Translations under genes and position numbers: made by a program
Origin: an uncultured Chlorobiaceae bacterium
GTDB lineage: Bacteria; Bacteroidota; Chlorobiia; Chlorobiales; Chlorobiaceae
Direction: 5' to 3'
Assembly (NCBI GenBank): GCA_903839405.1
Contig: CAIMCD010000009.1
Location: 1 to 64,000 of the forward strand
DNA length: 64,000 nt
Notes under the pieces: generated by a model
What the model was told of the DNA's origin: nothing
The model's database searches: none
Seen by the model: only the letters and a program-made list of their open reading frames with translations
Shown: piece by piece, positions 17,635-26,354 of the stretch
Numbering within the stretch: position 1 is the stretch's first letter
Layout: every line of letters begins with the position of its first letter

Positions 17635-20085
17635 ATGAAAGAGTTCTTCATCAGTTATACCGGAGCCGACCTGCCGTGGGCCGAGTGGATTGCTACCGAG
17701 CTTCATCAGGCGGGCTATACAACGGTTTTTCAGGAGTGGGATTTTCATGCGGGGGGAAACTTTGTGCTTGAAATGCACCGGGCGGCAAAAGAGACAAAGA
17801 GAACGATTGCCGTCCTTTCGCAACGCTACCTTGATGCTCTTTTCACCAATTCGGAGTGGGCCGCAGCATTTGCGAAAGACCCGCAAGGAAAAGAGCGGCT
17901 TCTGGTTCCGGTACGCATTGAGGATTTCAAGCCGGACGGATTATTTGCGGCACTGATCTACATCGACCTTGTGGGGCTTTCCGAAAGTGATGCCAAAGCG
18001 CGGCTGCTTAAAAAGATAGAGGCAACACTCAATGGCGCCTCAGCAGGGCCAAGAGCAAAAGTCGCTTTTCCCGGAACACCATCTACTCCGGCACCGAAAG
18101 CAACCCGCTATCCCGGAACCGTTCCGCCGGTGTGCAATCTGCCGCAACGAAACCGGAACTTCACTGGTCGGGAGAGTCTGCTTGATGCGTTGCGCAGCTC
18201 ACTGGAGAGCGGCAAGCATACGGCAATTACGCAGGCCATTTACGGCCTTGGCGGGATCGGCAAAAGCCAGCTTGCCATAGAGTACGCCTGGCGTTACAGT
18301 GCAGGCTATGATGTTGTCTGGTGGATTCGTTCTGAGGAGCCATCAACCCTTGCTTCCGATTACGCGGCACTTGCCAAAAAGCTCAACCTGCCGGAGAGTG
18401 AGGCGCAGGAGCAGGCAGTCGTTATTGAGGCTGTGAGGGAGTGGCTCAACCACAACACCGGCTGGCTGCTCATTTTCGATAACGCCAAGGATGCCGCGAG
18501 CATCAAGAGCTATCTGCCAACCGGAACAGGGGGGCACATCCTCATCACCTCGCGTTTCCAGAACTGGAGCACTATCGGCTCGCCACTCAGAATTGAGGTC
18601 TGGAGCACGCAGGAGTCCATCGCCTTTCTGCACCGGCGAACTGGTCAGAGTGATGATGGCGCTGCGGGCACTCTTGCCGAAACACTCGGCAACCTTCCTC
18701 TCGCACTTGAACAGGCGGCAGCCTACTGCAACGCAACCGGCACGAGCTACGGTGACTACCTTCACCTCTTTACCACCCGCCACAGGGAACTCTGGAAGGA
18801 TGAAGAGCCGCCCGACAACTATCCCGATACGGTTGCTACAACCTGGACTCTTGCCTTTGAGGAGGCAGCGCAAACGCCCTTTGCCAGCGATATTTTGAAC
18901 ATTTGCAGCGTTGTTGCGCCCGATGCCATCCCTCGCACGCTCATCACGCGGGCGCTTGAGCACTATGCGGATGAGGGTGAAGCGGCAGCCATCGACCCGC
19001 TTGCCATCAACAAGGCCATAAAGGCGCTCATCACCTACTCCCTCATCACGCATGACAAAGAGCAGCTCTCCATCCATCGCCTTGTCCAGATGGTTGCCCA
19101 GGAGAGGATGGAGCCCGAAGCGATAGAACGCTGCCGCACAGCCGCCATCAAAGCCCTGAGCGAACAGTTTCCGGATGAAGGGTATAGCAACCCAGCCTGC
19201 TGGCCGGAGTGCGCCGCCCTCATGCCGCATGCTGAAACTCTCTTTAATGCTGTAACTGATGATACCTCAGCATGGGAGGAGCTTGCACTCTTGCTGAATA
19301 ACAGTGGATGCTATCATTATGGTAGAGCAGCTTATGCTGAAGCCGAGCCGCTCTATCGACGTGCGCTGGCAATCAGGGAAAAAACGCTTGGTTCCGATCA
19401 TCCCGATGTGGCTACGAGCCTGAACAATCTCGCTGCATTGCTTTATGCGCAGGGCAAATACGCTGAAGCCGAACCACTTTATCGCCGTGCGTTGGCAATC
19501 CGGGAAAAAGCGCTTGGCCCCGATCACCCGTCAGTGGCCACGGGTCTGAACAATCTTGCGGAGTTGTTGAGAGTGCAGGGCAACTATGCCGAAGCCGAGC
19601 CGCTTTACCGCCGTGCGTTGGCAATCCGGGAAAAAGTCCTTGGCCCCGATCACCCCAATGTTGCCACAAGTCTGAACAATCTTGCGGAGTTGCTGAGAGT
19701 GCAGGGCAACTATGCCGAAGCCGAGTCGCTTTACCGTCGTGCGCTGGCAATTGATGAGAAAGCGCTTGGCCCCGATCACCCTGGTGTTGCGACCGATCTG
19801 AACAATCTTGCGGAGTTGTTGAGAGTGCAGGGCAACTACACTGAAGCCGAGCCGCTCATTCGCTGTGCGCTGGTTATCCTTGAAAACTCGCTTGGCCCCG
19901 ATCACCCCGGTGTGGCTACAAGCCTGAACAATCTTGGGCTCTTGCTGAAAACGCAGGGCAACTACACTGAAGCCGAGCCGCTCATTCGCCGTGCGTTGGC
20001 AATTGATGAGAAAGCGCTTGGCTCCGATCACCCAAGCGCCATAACAATCAGGAACAATCTTAACGGTCTCCTCAAAAAGCTGTAA
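17635..20085 (+). CDS. TIR-NB-ARC-TPR protein (NLR-like STAND NTPase)
   Basis: 816 residues from ATG 17635; an in-frame TTG nine bases upstream is less likely. Residues 1-135 form a TIR domain (KEFFISYTGADLPWAEWIATEL; the likely NADase Glu is E74 in NSEWAAAF). Residues about 175-480 are an NB-ARC module: P-loop GLGGIGKS at 204-211, Walker B LLIFDN near 278-283, ITSR sensor and GNLPLAL. A winged-helix-like stretch follows, and residues about 564-816 are six 42-residue TPR units of the kinesin-light-chain type. The layout is that of bacterial NLR-like sensors in which the repeats sense a trigger and TIR destroys NAD or makes a signal; defence is inferred, not shown. It stands alone between housekeeping genes. 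Confidence 0.85.
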   Translation: MKEFFISYTGADLPWAEWIATELHQAGYTTVFQEWDFHAGGNFVLEMHRAAKETKRTIAVLSQRYLDALFTNSEWAAAFAKDPQGKERLLVPVRIEDFKPDGLFAALIYIDLVGLSESDAKARLLKKIEATLNGASAGPRAKVAFPGTPSTPAPKATRYPGTVPPVCNLPQRNRNFTGRESLLDALRSSLESGKHTAITQAIYGLGGIGKSQLAIEYAWRYSAGYDVVWWIRSEEPSTLASDYAALAKKLNLPESEAQEQAVVIEAVREWLNHNTGWLLIFDNAKDAASIKSYLPTGTGGHILITSRFQNWSTIGSPLRIEVWSTQESIAFLHRRTGQSDDGAAGTLAETLGNLPLALEQAAAYCNATGTSYGDYLHLFTTRHRELWKDEEPPDNYPDTVATTWTLAFEEAAQTPFASDILNICSVVAPDAIPRTLITRALEHYADEGEAAAIDPLAINKAIKALITYSLITHDKEQLSIHRLVQMVAQERMEPEAIERCRTAAIKALSEQFPDEGYSNPACWPECAALMPHAETLFNAVTDDTSAWEELALLLNNSGCYHYGRAAYAEAEPLYRRALAIREKTLGSDHPDVATSLNNLAALLYAQGKYAEAEPLYRRALAIREKALGPDHPSVATGLNNLAELLRVQGNYAEAEPLYRRALAIREKVLGPDHPNVATSLNNLAELLRVQGNYAEAESLYRRALAIDEKALGPDHPGVATDLNNLAELLRVQGNYTEAEPLIRCALVILENSLGPDHPGVATSLNNLGLLLKTQGNYTEAEPLIRRALAIDEKALGSDHPSAITIRNNLNGLLKKL
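19336..20085 (+). repeat. Six tandem 126-bp coding repeats (TPR units)
   Basis: The string GCTGAAGCCGAGCC or a close variant recurs at 19336, 19462, 19588, 19714, 19840 and 19966, exactly 126 bp apart, encoding 42-residue units such as YAEAEPLYRRALAIREKALG. The inner units are almost identical in DNA, pointing to recent unit duplication or conversion. Confidence 0.92.
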
Positions 20086-20137
20086 GGGCGGGGTTATCCG
20101 GCCCCTTTGGCAATTGAAATAACCTCATAGCCGCTCT

Positions 20138-21673
20138 TTACTCCGGCTTCAGATGCGGGAAGAAGATGACATCCCTGATGGAGTCCTGGCCGGTGAGGAG
20201 CATCACCAGACGGTCGATGCCGATGCCGATGCCGGCGCAGGGGGGCATGCCGTATTCGATGGCGCGGAGGAAATCCTCATCAACAATCATTGCCTCTTCG
20301 TCGCCCCGCTGCCTGAGCTTGGCCTGCGACTCAAGCCGTTCGCGCTGAATGACCGGATCGTTCAGTTCGGAGAAGGAGTTGCACACCTCCTTGCCTCCCA
20401 CAATCAGCTCAAAGCGCTCAACAATGCCCGGCTGCGAAGGGTGCTCCTTTGCCAAGGGCGACATCTCCGTTGGGTAGTCGATAATAAAGGTTGGCTGAAT
20501 CAGCTTCGGCTCAACAAACTCGCCGAAAATCTCGTCGATGATCTTGCCGCTGCTGATTTTCGGGTCGAGCTCAAGGCCGAGATCCTTTGCGGTGTAGCGC
20601 AGCTCATCCTCTGATTTGCCACGGATATCGCGTCCGGTGTATTCGGCAATCGCATCAATTATGCTCAGGCGGCGGAAGGGAGGTTTCAGGCTGATCTCGT
20701 TACCGAGAAAGCTGGTGACCTCGCTCTGGTTGACCTTCTGAGCAGTCTCGGAGATAAGCTCCTCAACCATCTGCATCATCCAGTTGTAATCCTTGTAGGC
20801 AACATAGAGCTCCACCTGGGTGAACTCGGGGTTGTGGAAGCGGTCGATGCCCTCGTTGCGGAAATCTTTCGCAAACTCAAAAACGCCGTCAAAGCCGCCA
20901 ACAATAAGGCGCTTCAAATAGAGCTCGTTGGCAATGCGCAGGTAGAGCTGCATGTCGAGCGCATTGTGGTGGGTGGTGAAAGGGCGCGCCGCCGCACCGC
21001 CGTAGATCGGCTGCAGAATCGGGGTTTCAACCTCAAGCCATCCACGGCTGGCAAAGGAGTTGCGCATGAAAGAGACAATGGCGCTCCGCTTGATAAAGGT
21101 ACCTTTGACCTCCGGATTGACAATCAGGTCAACGTAGCGCTGGCGGTAACGCAGCTCCTTGTCGCTGAAGGCGTCAAACACAACCTTTTCGCCATCAACC
21201 TCTTTCTCCTTGGCGACCGGTATGGGGCGGAGCGACTTGGTGAGCAGCTCCAGCGTTTCGGCATGAACCGAAATCTCACCGGTTTTGGTTTTGAAGCTGT
21301 AACCCTTTACGCCAACAATATCGCCGATGTCGAGCAGTTTGAAGGTGTTGTAGGTCGCTTCGCCGACCTCGTCCTTTTTCAGATAGATCTGGATGCGCCC
21401 TTTTGAGTCCTGAATATGGAAAAAGGAGGCTTTGCCCATCTTGCGGATGGTCATGATTCGTCCGGCAACCGATACCGGCTCTTTCACCTCGTCCTGAAAA
21501 GCCTCAAAAACTTGCGAGGAGAAACGGGTGACCGCAAACTGGCTCGGGTAGGGGTTGATGCCTGCATCCAGGAGGTGCTGGCGCTCTTCAAGGCGGCGCA
21601 GCATCTGGTCGTTCAGGGAGAGTTGAGGCTGATCGGCCGGGTTATTTTTGTGCTGTTCGGGCTCTTTCTGCAT
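20138..21673 (-). CDS. lysS: Lysyl-tRNA synthetase, class II
   Basis: 511 residues. It attaches lysine to tRNA-Lys. An N-terminal OB-fold (about 70-170, with [21 protein letters not shown]) binds the anticodon. The class II motifs are present: motif 2 [22 protein letters not shown] and motif 3 [31 protein letters not shown] is also lysS-typical. The gene is convergent with the TIR gene, 52 bp apart, and reads away from crtB's 3' end. Confidence 0.96.
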   Translation of the reverse strand: MQKEPEQHKNNPADQPQLSLNDQMLRRLEERQHLLDAGINPYPSQFAVTRFSSQVFEAFQDEVKEPVSVAGRIMTIRKMGKASFFHIQDSKGRIQIYLKKDEVGEATYNTFKLLDIGDIVGVKGYSFKTKTGEISVHAETLELLTKSLRPIPVAKEKEVDGEKVVFDAFSDKELRYRQRYVDLIVNPEVKGTFIKRSAIVSFMRNSFASRGWLEVETPILQPIYGGAAARPFTTHHNALDMQLYLRIANELYLKRLIVGGFDGVFEFAKDFRNEGIDRFHNPEFTQVELYVAYKDYNWMMQMVEELISETAQKVNQSEVTSFLGNEISLKPPFRRLSIIDAIAEYTGRDIRGKSEDELRYTAKDLGLELDPKISSGKIIDEIFGEFVEPKLIQPTFIIDYPTEMSPLAKEHPSQPGIVERFELIVGGKEVCNSFSELNDPVIQRERLESQAKLRQRGDEEAMIVDEDFLRAIEYGMPPCAGIGIGIDRLVMLLTGQDSIRDVIFFPHLKPE

Positions 21674-21734
21674 GATGGGTATTGACTTGTAGAGAATTAT
21701 CCTGGGTGAAAAAATCTGGAGTTAACGGGGTGCT

Positions 21735-22667
21735 TCAGGAGGCCACCCGGCATTTGTACCAGACGTAGGGAATGGTGCTTATTTTCTGGTAAAAGGAGCG
21801 GTAAGCCCTTTTGGTAAACACATCGTACTCGTTTTGTTCGATGGCCGATAAAATATTGTGGTAATTGGTGCTGCTGATGCCGACGGCAAAGCGGCTACCA
21901 CCCTCCAGCATCGGTATTCCTTTGTCGGATTCGCGGTAGTAGCGTCGGGCCCGGTCGATCTGGAACTTCATCAGATCAATAAAGTTGCCGTTTATCTTTT
22001 TCTGCATGAACTCTTCCGGGGAGTAGTTGAACCGGCGAAGCTCCTCCAGCGGAAGGTAGATTCGGCCGCGGTCAACATCCTCGCCGATATCGCGCAGGAT
22101 ATTGGTCAACTGCATGGCGACGCCAAGCTCGATGGCGTGTTGCAGGGCCTCTTTGTTGCGGTAGCCGAAAATTTCGGAGGTCATCAGCCCAACGACCGAG
22201 GCGACCTTGTAGCAGTAGACGTAAAGCTCGTCAAAGGTTTCAAAGGGCTTGAACTCAATATCCATCGCCACCCCGTCCATCAGGTCGAGCGGAAGCTCAA
22301 GCGGGATGGTATAGCTTTTCAGGGTGTCGTGCCAGGCCATCATGATGGGGTCGTTTTCATGCTTTCCGGCGTAGCACTGCTTGAGCTTTCTTTTCCACTC
22401 TTCCAGGAGGCGGGTTATCTCATCCCGGGTAATGAGGCCGTTGGAGAGCTTCTCTTCGGCCAAGTCAACCAGATCGTCAACCGTGCGGAGCAGGGCGTAG
22501 ATGGCAAAAATCGGATTCTGCTGCTTTTTTGGCAGAAACATGCTTGCAAGGTAGAAGGTTTTTGCGTGATGTTTTGATATCTGCCGGCAATATTGATAAG
22601 CATTTTCGAGCGTTATCGGCTTTTCGGCGTCCTTGACGGATGTTTTTCCATTATAGCTGTAATTCAT
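21735..22667 (-). CDS. crtB: Phytoene synthase (squalene/phytoene synthase family)
   Basis: 310 residues. It joins two geranylgeranyl diphosphates head to head to make phytoene, the entry to chlorobactene and related carotenoids. The two Asp-rich metal motifs are present: TVDDLVDLAEE near residue 64 and RDIGEDVDRGRIYLP near 190. YCYKVASVVGLM matches the family's conserved segment between them. A squalene synthase is the main alternative; the family pattern and likely phototroph host favour phytoene synthase. Confidence 0.85.
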   Translation of the reverse strand: MNYSYNGKTSVKDAEKPITLENAYQYCRQISKHHAKTFYLASMFLPKKQQNPIFAIYALLRTVDDLVDLAEEKLSNGLITRDEITRLLEEWKRKLKQCYAGKHENDPIMMAWHDTLKSYTIPLELPLDLMDGVAMDIEFKPFETFDELYVYCYKVASVVGLMTSEIFGYRNKEALQHAIELGVAMQLTNILRDIGEDVDRGRIYLPLEELRRFNYSPEEFMQKKINGNFIDLMKFQIDRARRYYRESDKGIPMLEGGSRFAVGISSTNYHNILSAIEQNEYDVFTKRAYRSFYQKISTIPYVWYKCRVAS

Positions 22668-22875
22668 CTGACCTGCGCGCTTATATTAGCCTGTTGTTGC
22701 TGCCACGGCTCTCCGCTCTCTCTAGCCGAGGGCGGAACCGAGCATGTGTAACTTTTTAATGCCCGAATACGTTAACAAAATCTCTTGCCAAGATAAAACA
22801 ATGGTTGTAATATAGCAACATGCCAAGTTGCAGCTCATTCTATTTCAAATACTTAAGTAATTAATTACTGCCCGG

Positions 22876-24165
22876 TTGAAGACTGTTACCCCTGAAAATA
22901 AAAGGGAAAAGGCGATTCTTGTCGGCCTTTGTTCCCCACCTGAAACACCCAGAACCCTTGTTGAGGAGTATCTCACCGAGCTTGCCTTTCTGGCCGATAC
23001 CGCCGGTGCGGATGTCGACTCAACCTATATCCAGGAGAAAAAGCTGCGTGATCCCGGCTATTGTATTGGAAAAGGAAAGGTTGAAGAGCTGGTTGAGTAC
23101 GTCAAGGAGCAGGAGATTGATCTGGTGATTTTTGACGATGACCTTACTCCGGGTCAGGCGAGGAACCTTGAACGTGCGCTGGATTGCAAGGTTATTGACC
23201 GTACCGGGTTGATTCTCCAGATTTTTGCCATACGGGCCCAGTCGGCCCAGGCCAAGATGCAGGTGGAGCTGGCCCAGCTTGAGTATATGCTGCCGCGTCT
23301 ATCCGGACAGTGGACTCACCTCTCAAAGCAGAAGGGCGGCATTGGCAACAAGGGGCCGGGTGAAACCCAGATTGAGACCGACCGACGGCTGGTGCGTAAC
23401 CGGATCTCCCTTTTGAAGAAGAAGCTGCGCGAGGTCTCCTTGCAGCACGATACCCAGTCGCAGGGTCGGCTGAGCATTCCGAGGGTCTCGCTTGTTGGGT
23501 ATACCAATGCCGGAAAGTCCACCCTGATGAACATGCTCTGCCCCGAGGCCGAGGCTTTTGCCGAGAACCGGCTCTTTGCCACGCTCGATACCAAAACCCG
23601 TCGGCTGGAGCTGAGTCTCAACAAGCTGGTGCTCCTCTCCGATACGGTTGGCTTTATCCGCAAACTGCCGCACCACCTGGTTGAGAGTTTCAAGTCAACC
23701 CTCGACGAGGTGCTGCAGGCCGATTTTCTTTTGCACGTTATCGACATCAGCCATCCCGGTTTTGAGGAGCAGATGGAGGTGGTGCGCGATACTCTCCGCG
23801 ATATCGGGGTGGATCACGACCGGATCATCGAGGTGTTCAACAAGATTGATGCGCTTGAAAACCCCGAGCTGCTGCAGGAGACCCGGGAAAAACACCCCGA
23901 AGCAATCTTTATTTCAGCCATGCGGGGGCTGAACATTTCGGTACTGAAAGAGATGATTGGCCACCATGTCGCCCTTGATTATCTGGATCGGAAAGTACGC
24001 ATCCCCACAACGAACTCGAAGCTCGTTGCCTGGCTCTACGAGCATACGGAAGTGACCGAGAAGCTTTATCTTGACGATGAGGTTGAGTTGACCTTCAGGG
24101 TGCATAAAAACCAGATCAAGCAGGTTGACGCTCTTCTTAACCAGCAACCTTCGCACGCTTCATGA
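22876..24165 (+). CDS. hflX: GTPase HflX
   Basis: 429 residues. The only suitable start is TTG at 22876, since the HflX N-terminal domain begins within a dozen codons (KAILVGLCSP) and no ATG precedes it. HflX binds ribosomes and splits or rescues stalled 70S particles. The linker signature GGIGNKGPGETQIETDRR is followed by the G domain: GYTNAGKST, DTVGFIRKLP, NKID and an SA motif. ybeY overlaps its stop by 4 bp (ATGA), so the two are translationally coupled. Confidence 0.93.
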   Translation: MKTVTPENKREKAILVGLCSPPETPRTLVEEYLTELAFLADTAGADVDSTYIQEKKLRDPGYCIGKGKVEELVEYVKEQEIDLVIFDDDLTPGQARNLERALDCKVIDRTGLILQIFAIRAQSAQAKMQVELAQLEYMLPRLSGQWTHLSKQKGGIGNKGPGETQIETDRRLVRNRISLLKKKLREVSLQHDTQSQGRLSIPRVSLVGYTNAGKSTLMNMLCPEAEAFAENRLFATLDTKTRRLELSLNKLVLLSDTVGFIRKLPHHLVESFKSTLDEVLQADFLLHVIDISHPGFEEQMEVVRDTLRDIGVDHDRIIEVFNKIDALENPELLQETREKHPEAIFISAMRGLNISVLKEMIGHHVALDYLDRKVRIPTTNSKLVAWLYEHTEVTEKLYLDDEVELTFRVHKNQIKQVDALLNQQPSHAS

Positions 24166-24584
24166 CATTGGAAATTTATAATACCACCAGAAGGGAGCTG
24201 CCGGAAGAGAGGCTTGAGAAAGCCGTGCTGCTGGTGCTGGAGAGCGAAGGTTTTACGGTTGACTCGATTGTGGGGGTTTACTGCGGCAACAAAATGATCC
24301 AGCGCATCAACCGGGAGTTTTTGCAGCACGATTATCCTACCGATACAGTGACCTTCCGCTACAGCGATGAGCCGGAAATTGACGGCGAGTTCTATATTTC
24401 GCTTGACGTTATCAAGGAAAATGCGAGCCGCTTCAAGACGGAGTTTCAGCATGAGTTGCTGCGGGTTACCATCCATTCTGCCCTGCATCTTATTGGCTAT
24501 GATGATCAAACGCCCGAGAATCGTGCCGTGATGCAGGAAAAAGAGGAGTTTTATTTAAACCGTCTCGGTTTATCAACATCATAA
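24162..24584 (+). CDS. ybeY: rRNA maturation endonuclease YbeY
   Basis: 140 residues. YbeY is a zinc RNase-like protein acting in 16S rRNA 3' processing and ribosome quality control. The conserved parts are NREFLQHDYPTDTVTFRY and RVTIHSALHLIGYDDQTPENRAVM. The usual metal motif is HxxxHxxGYDH; here the third His is Asp (GYDD). I recall the same change in Bacteroidetes members, so it is probably lineage-typical rather than a defect. It overlaps hflX by 4 bp. Confidence 0.9.
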   Translation: MTLEIYNTTRRELPEERLEKAVLLVLESEGFTVDSIVGVYCGNKMIQRINREFLQHDYPTDTVTFRYSDEPEIDGEFYISLDVIKENASRFKTEFQHELLRVTIHSALHLIGYDDQTPENRAVMQEKEEFYLNRLGLSTS

Positions 24585-24599
24585 TCTTTTGATGATGCC

Positions 24600-25118
24600 A
24601 TGAAGAGCAATAGTGATGTAAATGCCGGCCCGTCGCTCTGGAAGCGCTTTGTGTTTATCTTCATCACGCTTGTTATTGCGCTCCTTGCCGGCGGGATTGT
24701 GGTGGTGCGCTACCAGGGTGAGCAGAAGCTGCAAAAGCTTGCGCTTCGTGCCGAGAGCCTGCAGCGCGAGGATATTCGGCTCTTTTCCCTTCCCTTTGCC
24801 TGGTCGGTGCGCAAGGAGCTGATGCGAGGCAATTACAGCCAGATTGATGAGTATTTCAATGAACTGATCCAAAGAAAGGAGTTCGCCTTGGTCATGCTGG
24901 TTGATCCTGCCGGCACCATCAAGGTCTCAACCGACCGAAAGCTTCTGGGAAGCTCTTTTGGCCACCTTTACACGGGCATCAACCTTGCTGCCCTGCAGCC
25001 GCTCTCCTATGCGGTGGCGGAGCATCAAAGCCTTTTTCTTGTGCCGGTTATGGGGCTGAACGAGAAGATCGGCACCATTGCGTTTGTGTATCGCTACCGG
25101 GAGCTCCCTCTGCCTTGA
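24600..25118 (+). CDS. Membrane-anchored sensor-like protein
   Basis: 172 residues. A single membrane segment at about 16-38 (FVFIFITLVIALLAGGIVVV) is followed by an extracytoplasmic domain. The pattern FALVMLVDPAGTIKVSTDRKLLGSSF, then LFLVPVMGLNEKIGTIAFVYRY, resembles the PAS/Cache-like sensing domains found outside the membrane in receptors, but there is no HAMP, kinase or methyl-accepting part behind it. It starts 15 bp after ybeY. Function unknown. Confidence 0.7.
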   Translation: MKSNSDVNAGPSLWKRFVFIFITLVIALLAGGIVVVRYQGEQKLQKLALRAESLQREDIRLFSLPFAWSVRKELMRGNYSQIDEYFNELIQRKEFALVMLVDPAGTIKVSTDRKLLGSSFGHLYTGINLAALQPLSYAVAEHQSLFLVPVMGLNEKIGTIAFVYRYRELPLP

Positions 25119-25195
25119 AGGTTCTTCTGCCGTGCCCGCTGACTCTTGGGCATTGCCCTTGTGACTCTTCTTAACCCTTAAACCGTTAAGCTGTT

Positions 25196-26011
25196 ATGCG
25201 AAAAGTTACCCTCTACCTTCTTTTGCTTCTGCTCGTTACGCTTGGCGCTTGCGGCAGTAAAAAGAGCCCGAGCCCGCCAGCATCCAAAAGCAGCGAAAGC
25301 GGCGGCTCGCTTTTGCCTCTTGGAAAGCCCTTCGAAGGTATTCTGACCATGCAGACCACCATTCCCGAGGTAGGTTCCACCGCCACCAAGCTCTTTATTT
25401 CCAGGGAGGGGGTGCGTACGGAGAGCAGTTCCAGCATCAAGGCGACGGCGGGTGCTCCACAGGTGGTGGTTGTTTCGCCGGCTCAAACGCCGAACCTGAT
25501 CTACCTGATCAATAGCACCACCAAATCCTATACGGTTATTGATACCGACAAGATGGCGCAAGAGAGCCCAAAGAGTGCTGAAGATTATAACAATGCCAAA
25601 ATCGAGAATCTTGGCAATGAGCTGCTCAACGGTTATAACTGCACTCATGTCCGCGTCACCAAAGGCGAAAGCGTGATGGAGATGTGGGTTTCAAAAGAGA
25701 TTCTGGATTATTTCACCTATGCCAGAATGCAGGGTACAAGGGAGAAGAGTTTGCCGCTCTTTGCCAAACGAATGAAAGATGCCGGTCTGGACGGGTTCCC
25801 GGTAAAAATATGGCACAAGCAGGCGAATATTGTTACTGAACTCACCAAGGTTGAAAAGCGAGGCCTTGATGCCTCGCTCTTCAAGGTGCCTGAAGGATAT
25901 ACCAGAAATGAACTGCCATCAATGCACTCGGCTTCATCGCCCGAACAACGCAAGGCGCTTGAGCAGATGGTGAAACAGATGCAGGAAGAGATGAAATCGA
26001 AAAAACCCTGA
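25196..26011 (+). CDS. Lipoprotein with DUF4412-like domain
   Basis: 271 residues. A lipoprotein signal with lipobox TLGAC (Cys19) is followed by a Ser/Pro-rich linker. The mature domain (about 45-240) contains MQTTIPEVGSTATKLFISREGVRTE, PNLIYLINSTTKSYTVID, NGYNCTHVRVTKGESVMEMWVSKEI and PVKIWHKQANIVTELTKVEKRGLDASLFKVPEGY, the arrangement of DUF4412/LolA-like lipid-binding beta proteins. The C-terminus is a Lys/Glu/Met-rich helix. Probably a periplasmic, outer-membrane-facing lipoprotein of unknown role. Confidence 0.75.
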   Translation: MRKVTLYLLLLLLVTLGACGSKKSPSPPASKSSESGGSLLPLGKPFEGILTMQTTIPEVGSTATKLFISREGVRTESSSSIKATAGAPQVVVVSPAQTPNLIYLINSTTKSYTVIDTDKMAQESPKSAEDYNNAKIENLGNELLNGYNCTHVRVTKGESVMEMWVSKEILDYFTYARMQGTREKSLPLFAKRMKDAGLDGFPVKIWHKQANIVTELTKVEKRGLDASLFKVPEGYTRNELPSMHSASSPEQRKALEQMVKQMQEEMKSKKP

Positions 26012-26354
26012 GTTGTATTTGCAATGCCTGCTTTTCGGGGAACGCTTCCAGAAGAGGTGTTCCCCTGAACGTTACTGCTGATTGTACCCATCCTGCTCTC
26101 CGCGACTTTCAAGCCAGAGTGCCGAAACGGCTTCAGACGTATGAGGCGCTGATTGCTTCCTTCATTTGCTGTTTGTTGCGTAACTCGTTGCGCAGTAAAG
26201 TTGTAATAATTATATTGCAACTGAAGTTCGTCATCTGCTTCCCTGTCCTATAAAGCTGTACGCCAATCCCTCCATCACGCCTTGTGGAGGCAACGAGACT
26301 CTCCTGATGTAACGCGCACCGGTTATCGCTTGTTTGGCCCTATAACGCATCCTC
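26012..26354. other. Intergenic region with hairpin
   Basis: 343 bp. A stem GGGGAAC/GTTCCCC (26037-26065) follows the lipoprotein gene and may end its transcript, though it has no T run. The rest should hold the promoter of the histidine kinase gene; an AT-rich stretch lies at 26196-26220. I see no gene. Confidence 0.4.

Noticed and set aside
18343..19230. 295-codon minus-strand frame inside the TIR-NB-ARC gene
   Set aside because: Antisense shadow caused by codon bias; residues show no domain pattern.
19336..20085. Regular 126-bp DNA repeats, possibly a CRISPR-like array
   Set aside because: The repeats are in frame, encode 42-residue TPR units and have no spacer; they belong to the TIR-NB-ARC-TPR gene.
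24480..24530. Loss of the third zinc His in YbeY (GYDD for GYDH)
   Set aside because: To my knowledge Bacteroidetes YbeY proteins show the same change, so it is probably lineage-normal and not a sign of decay.
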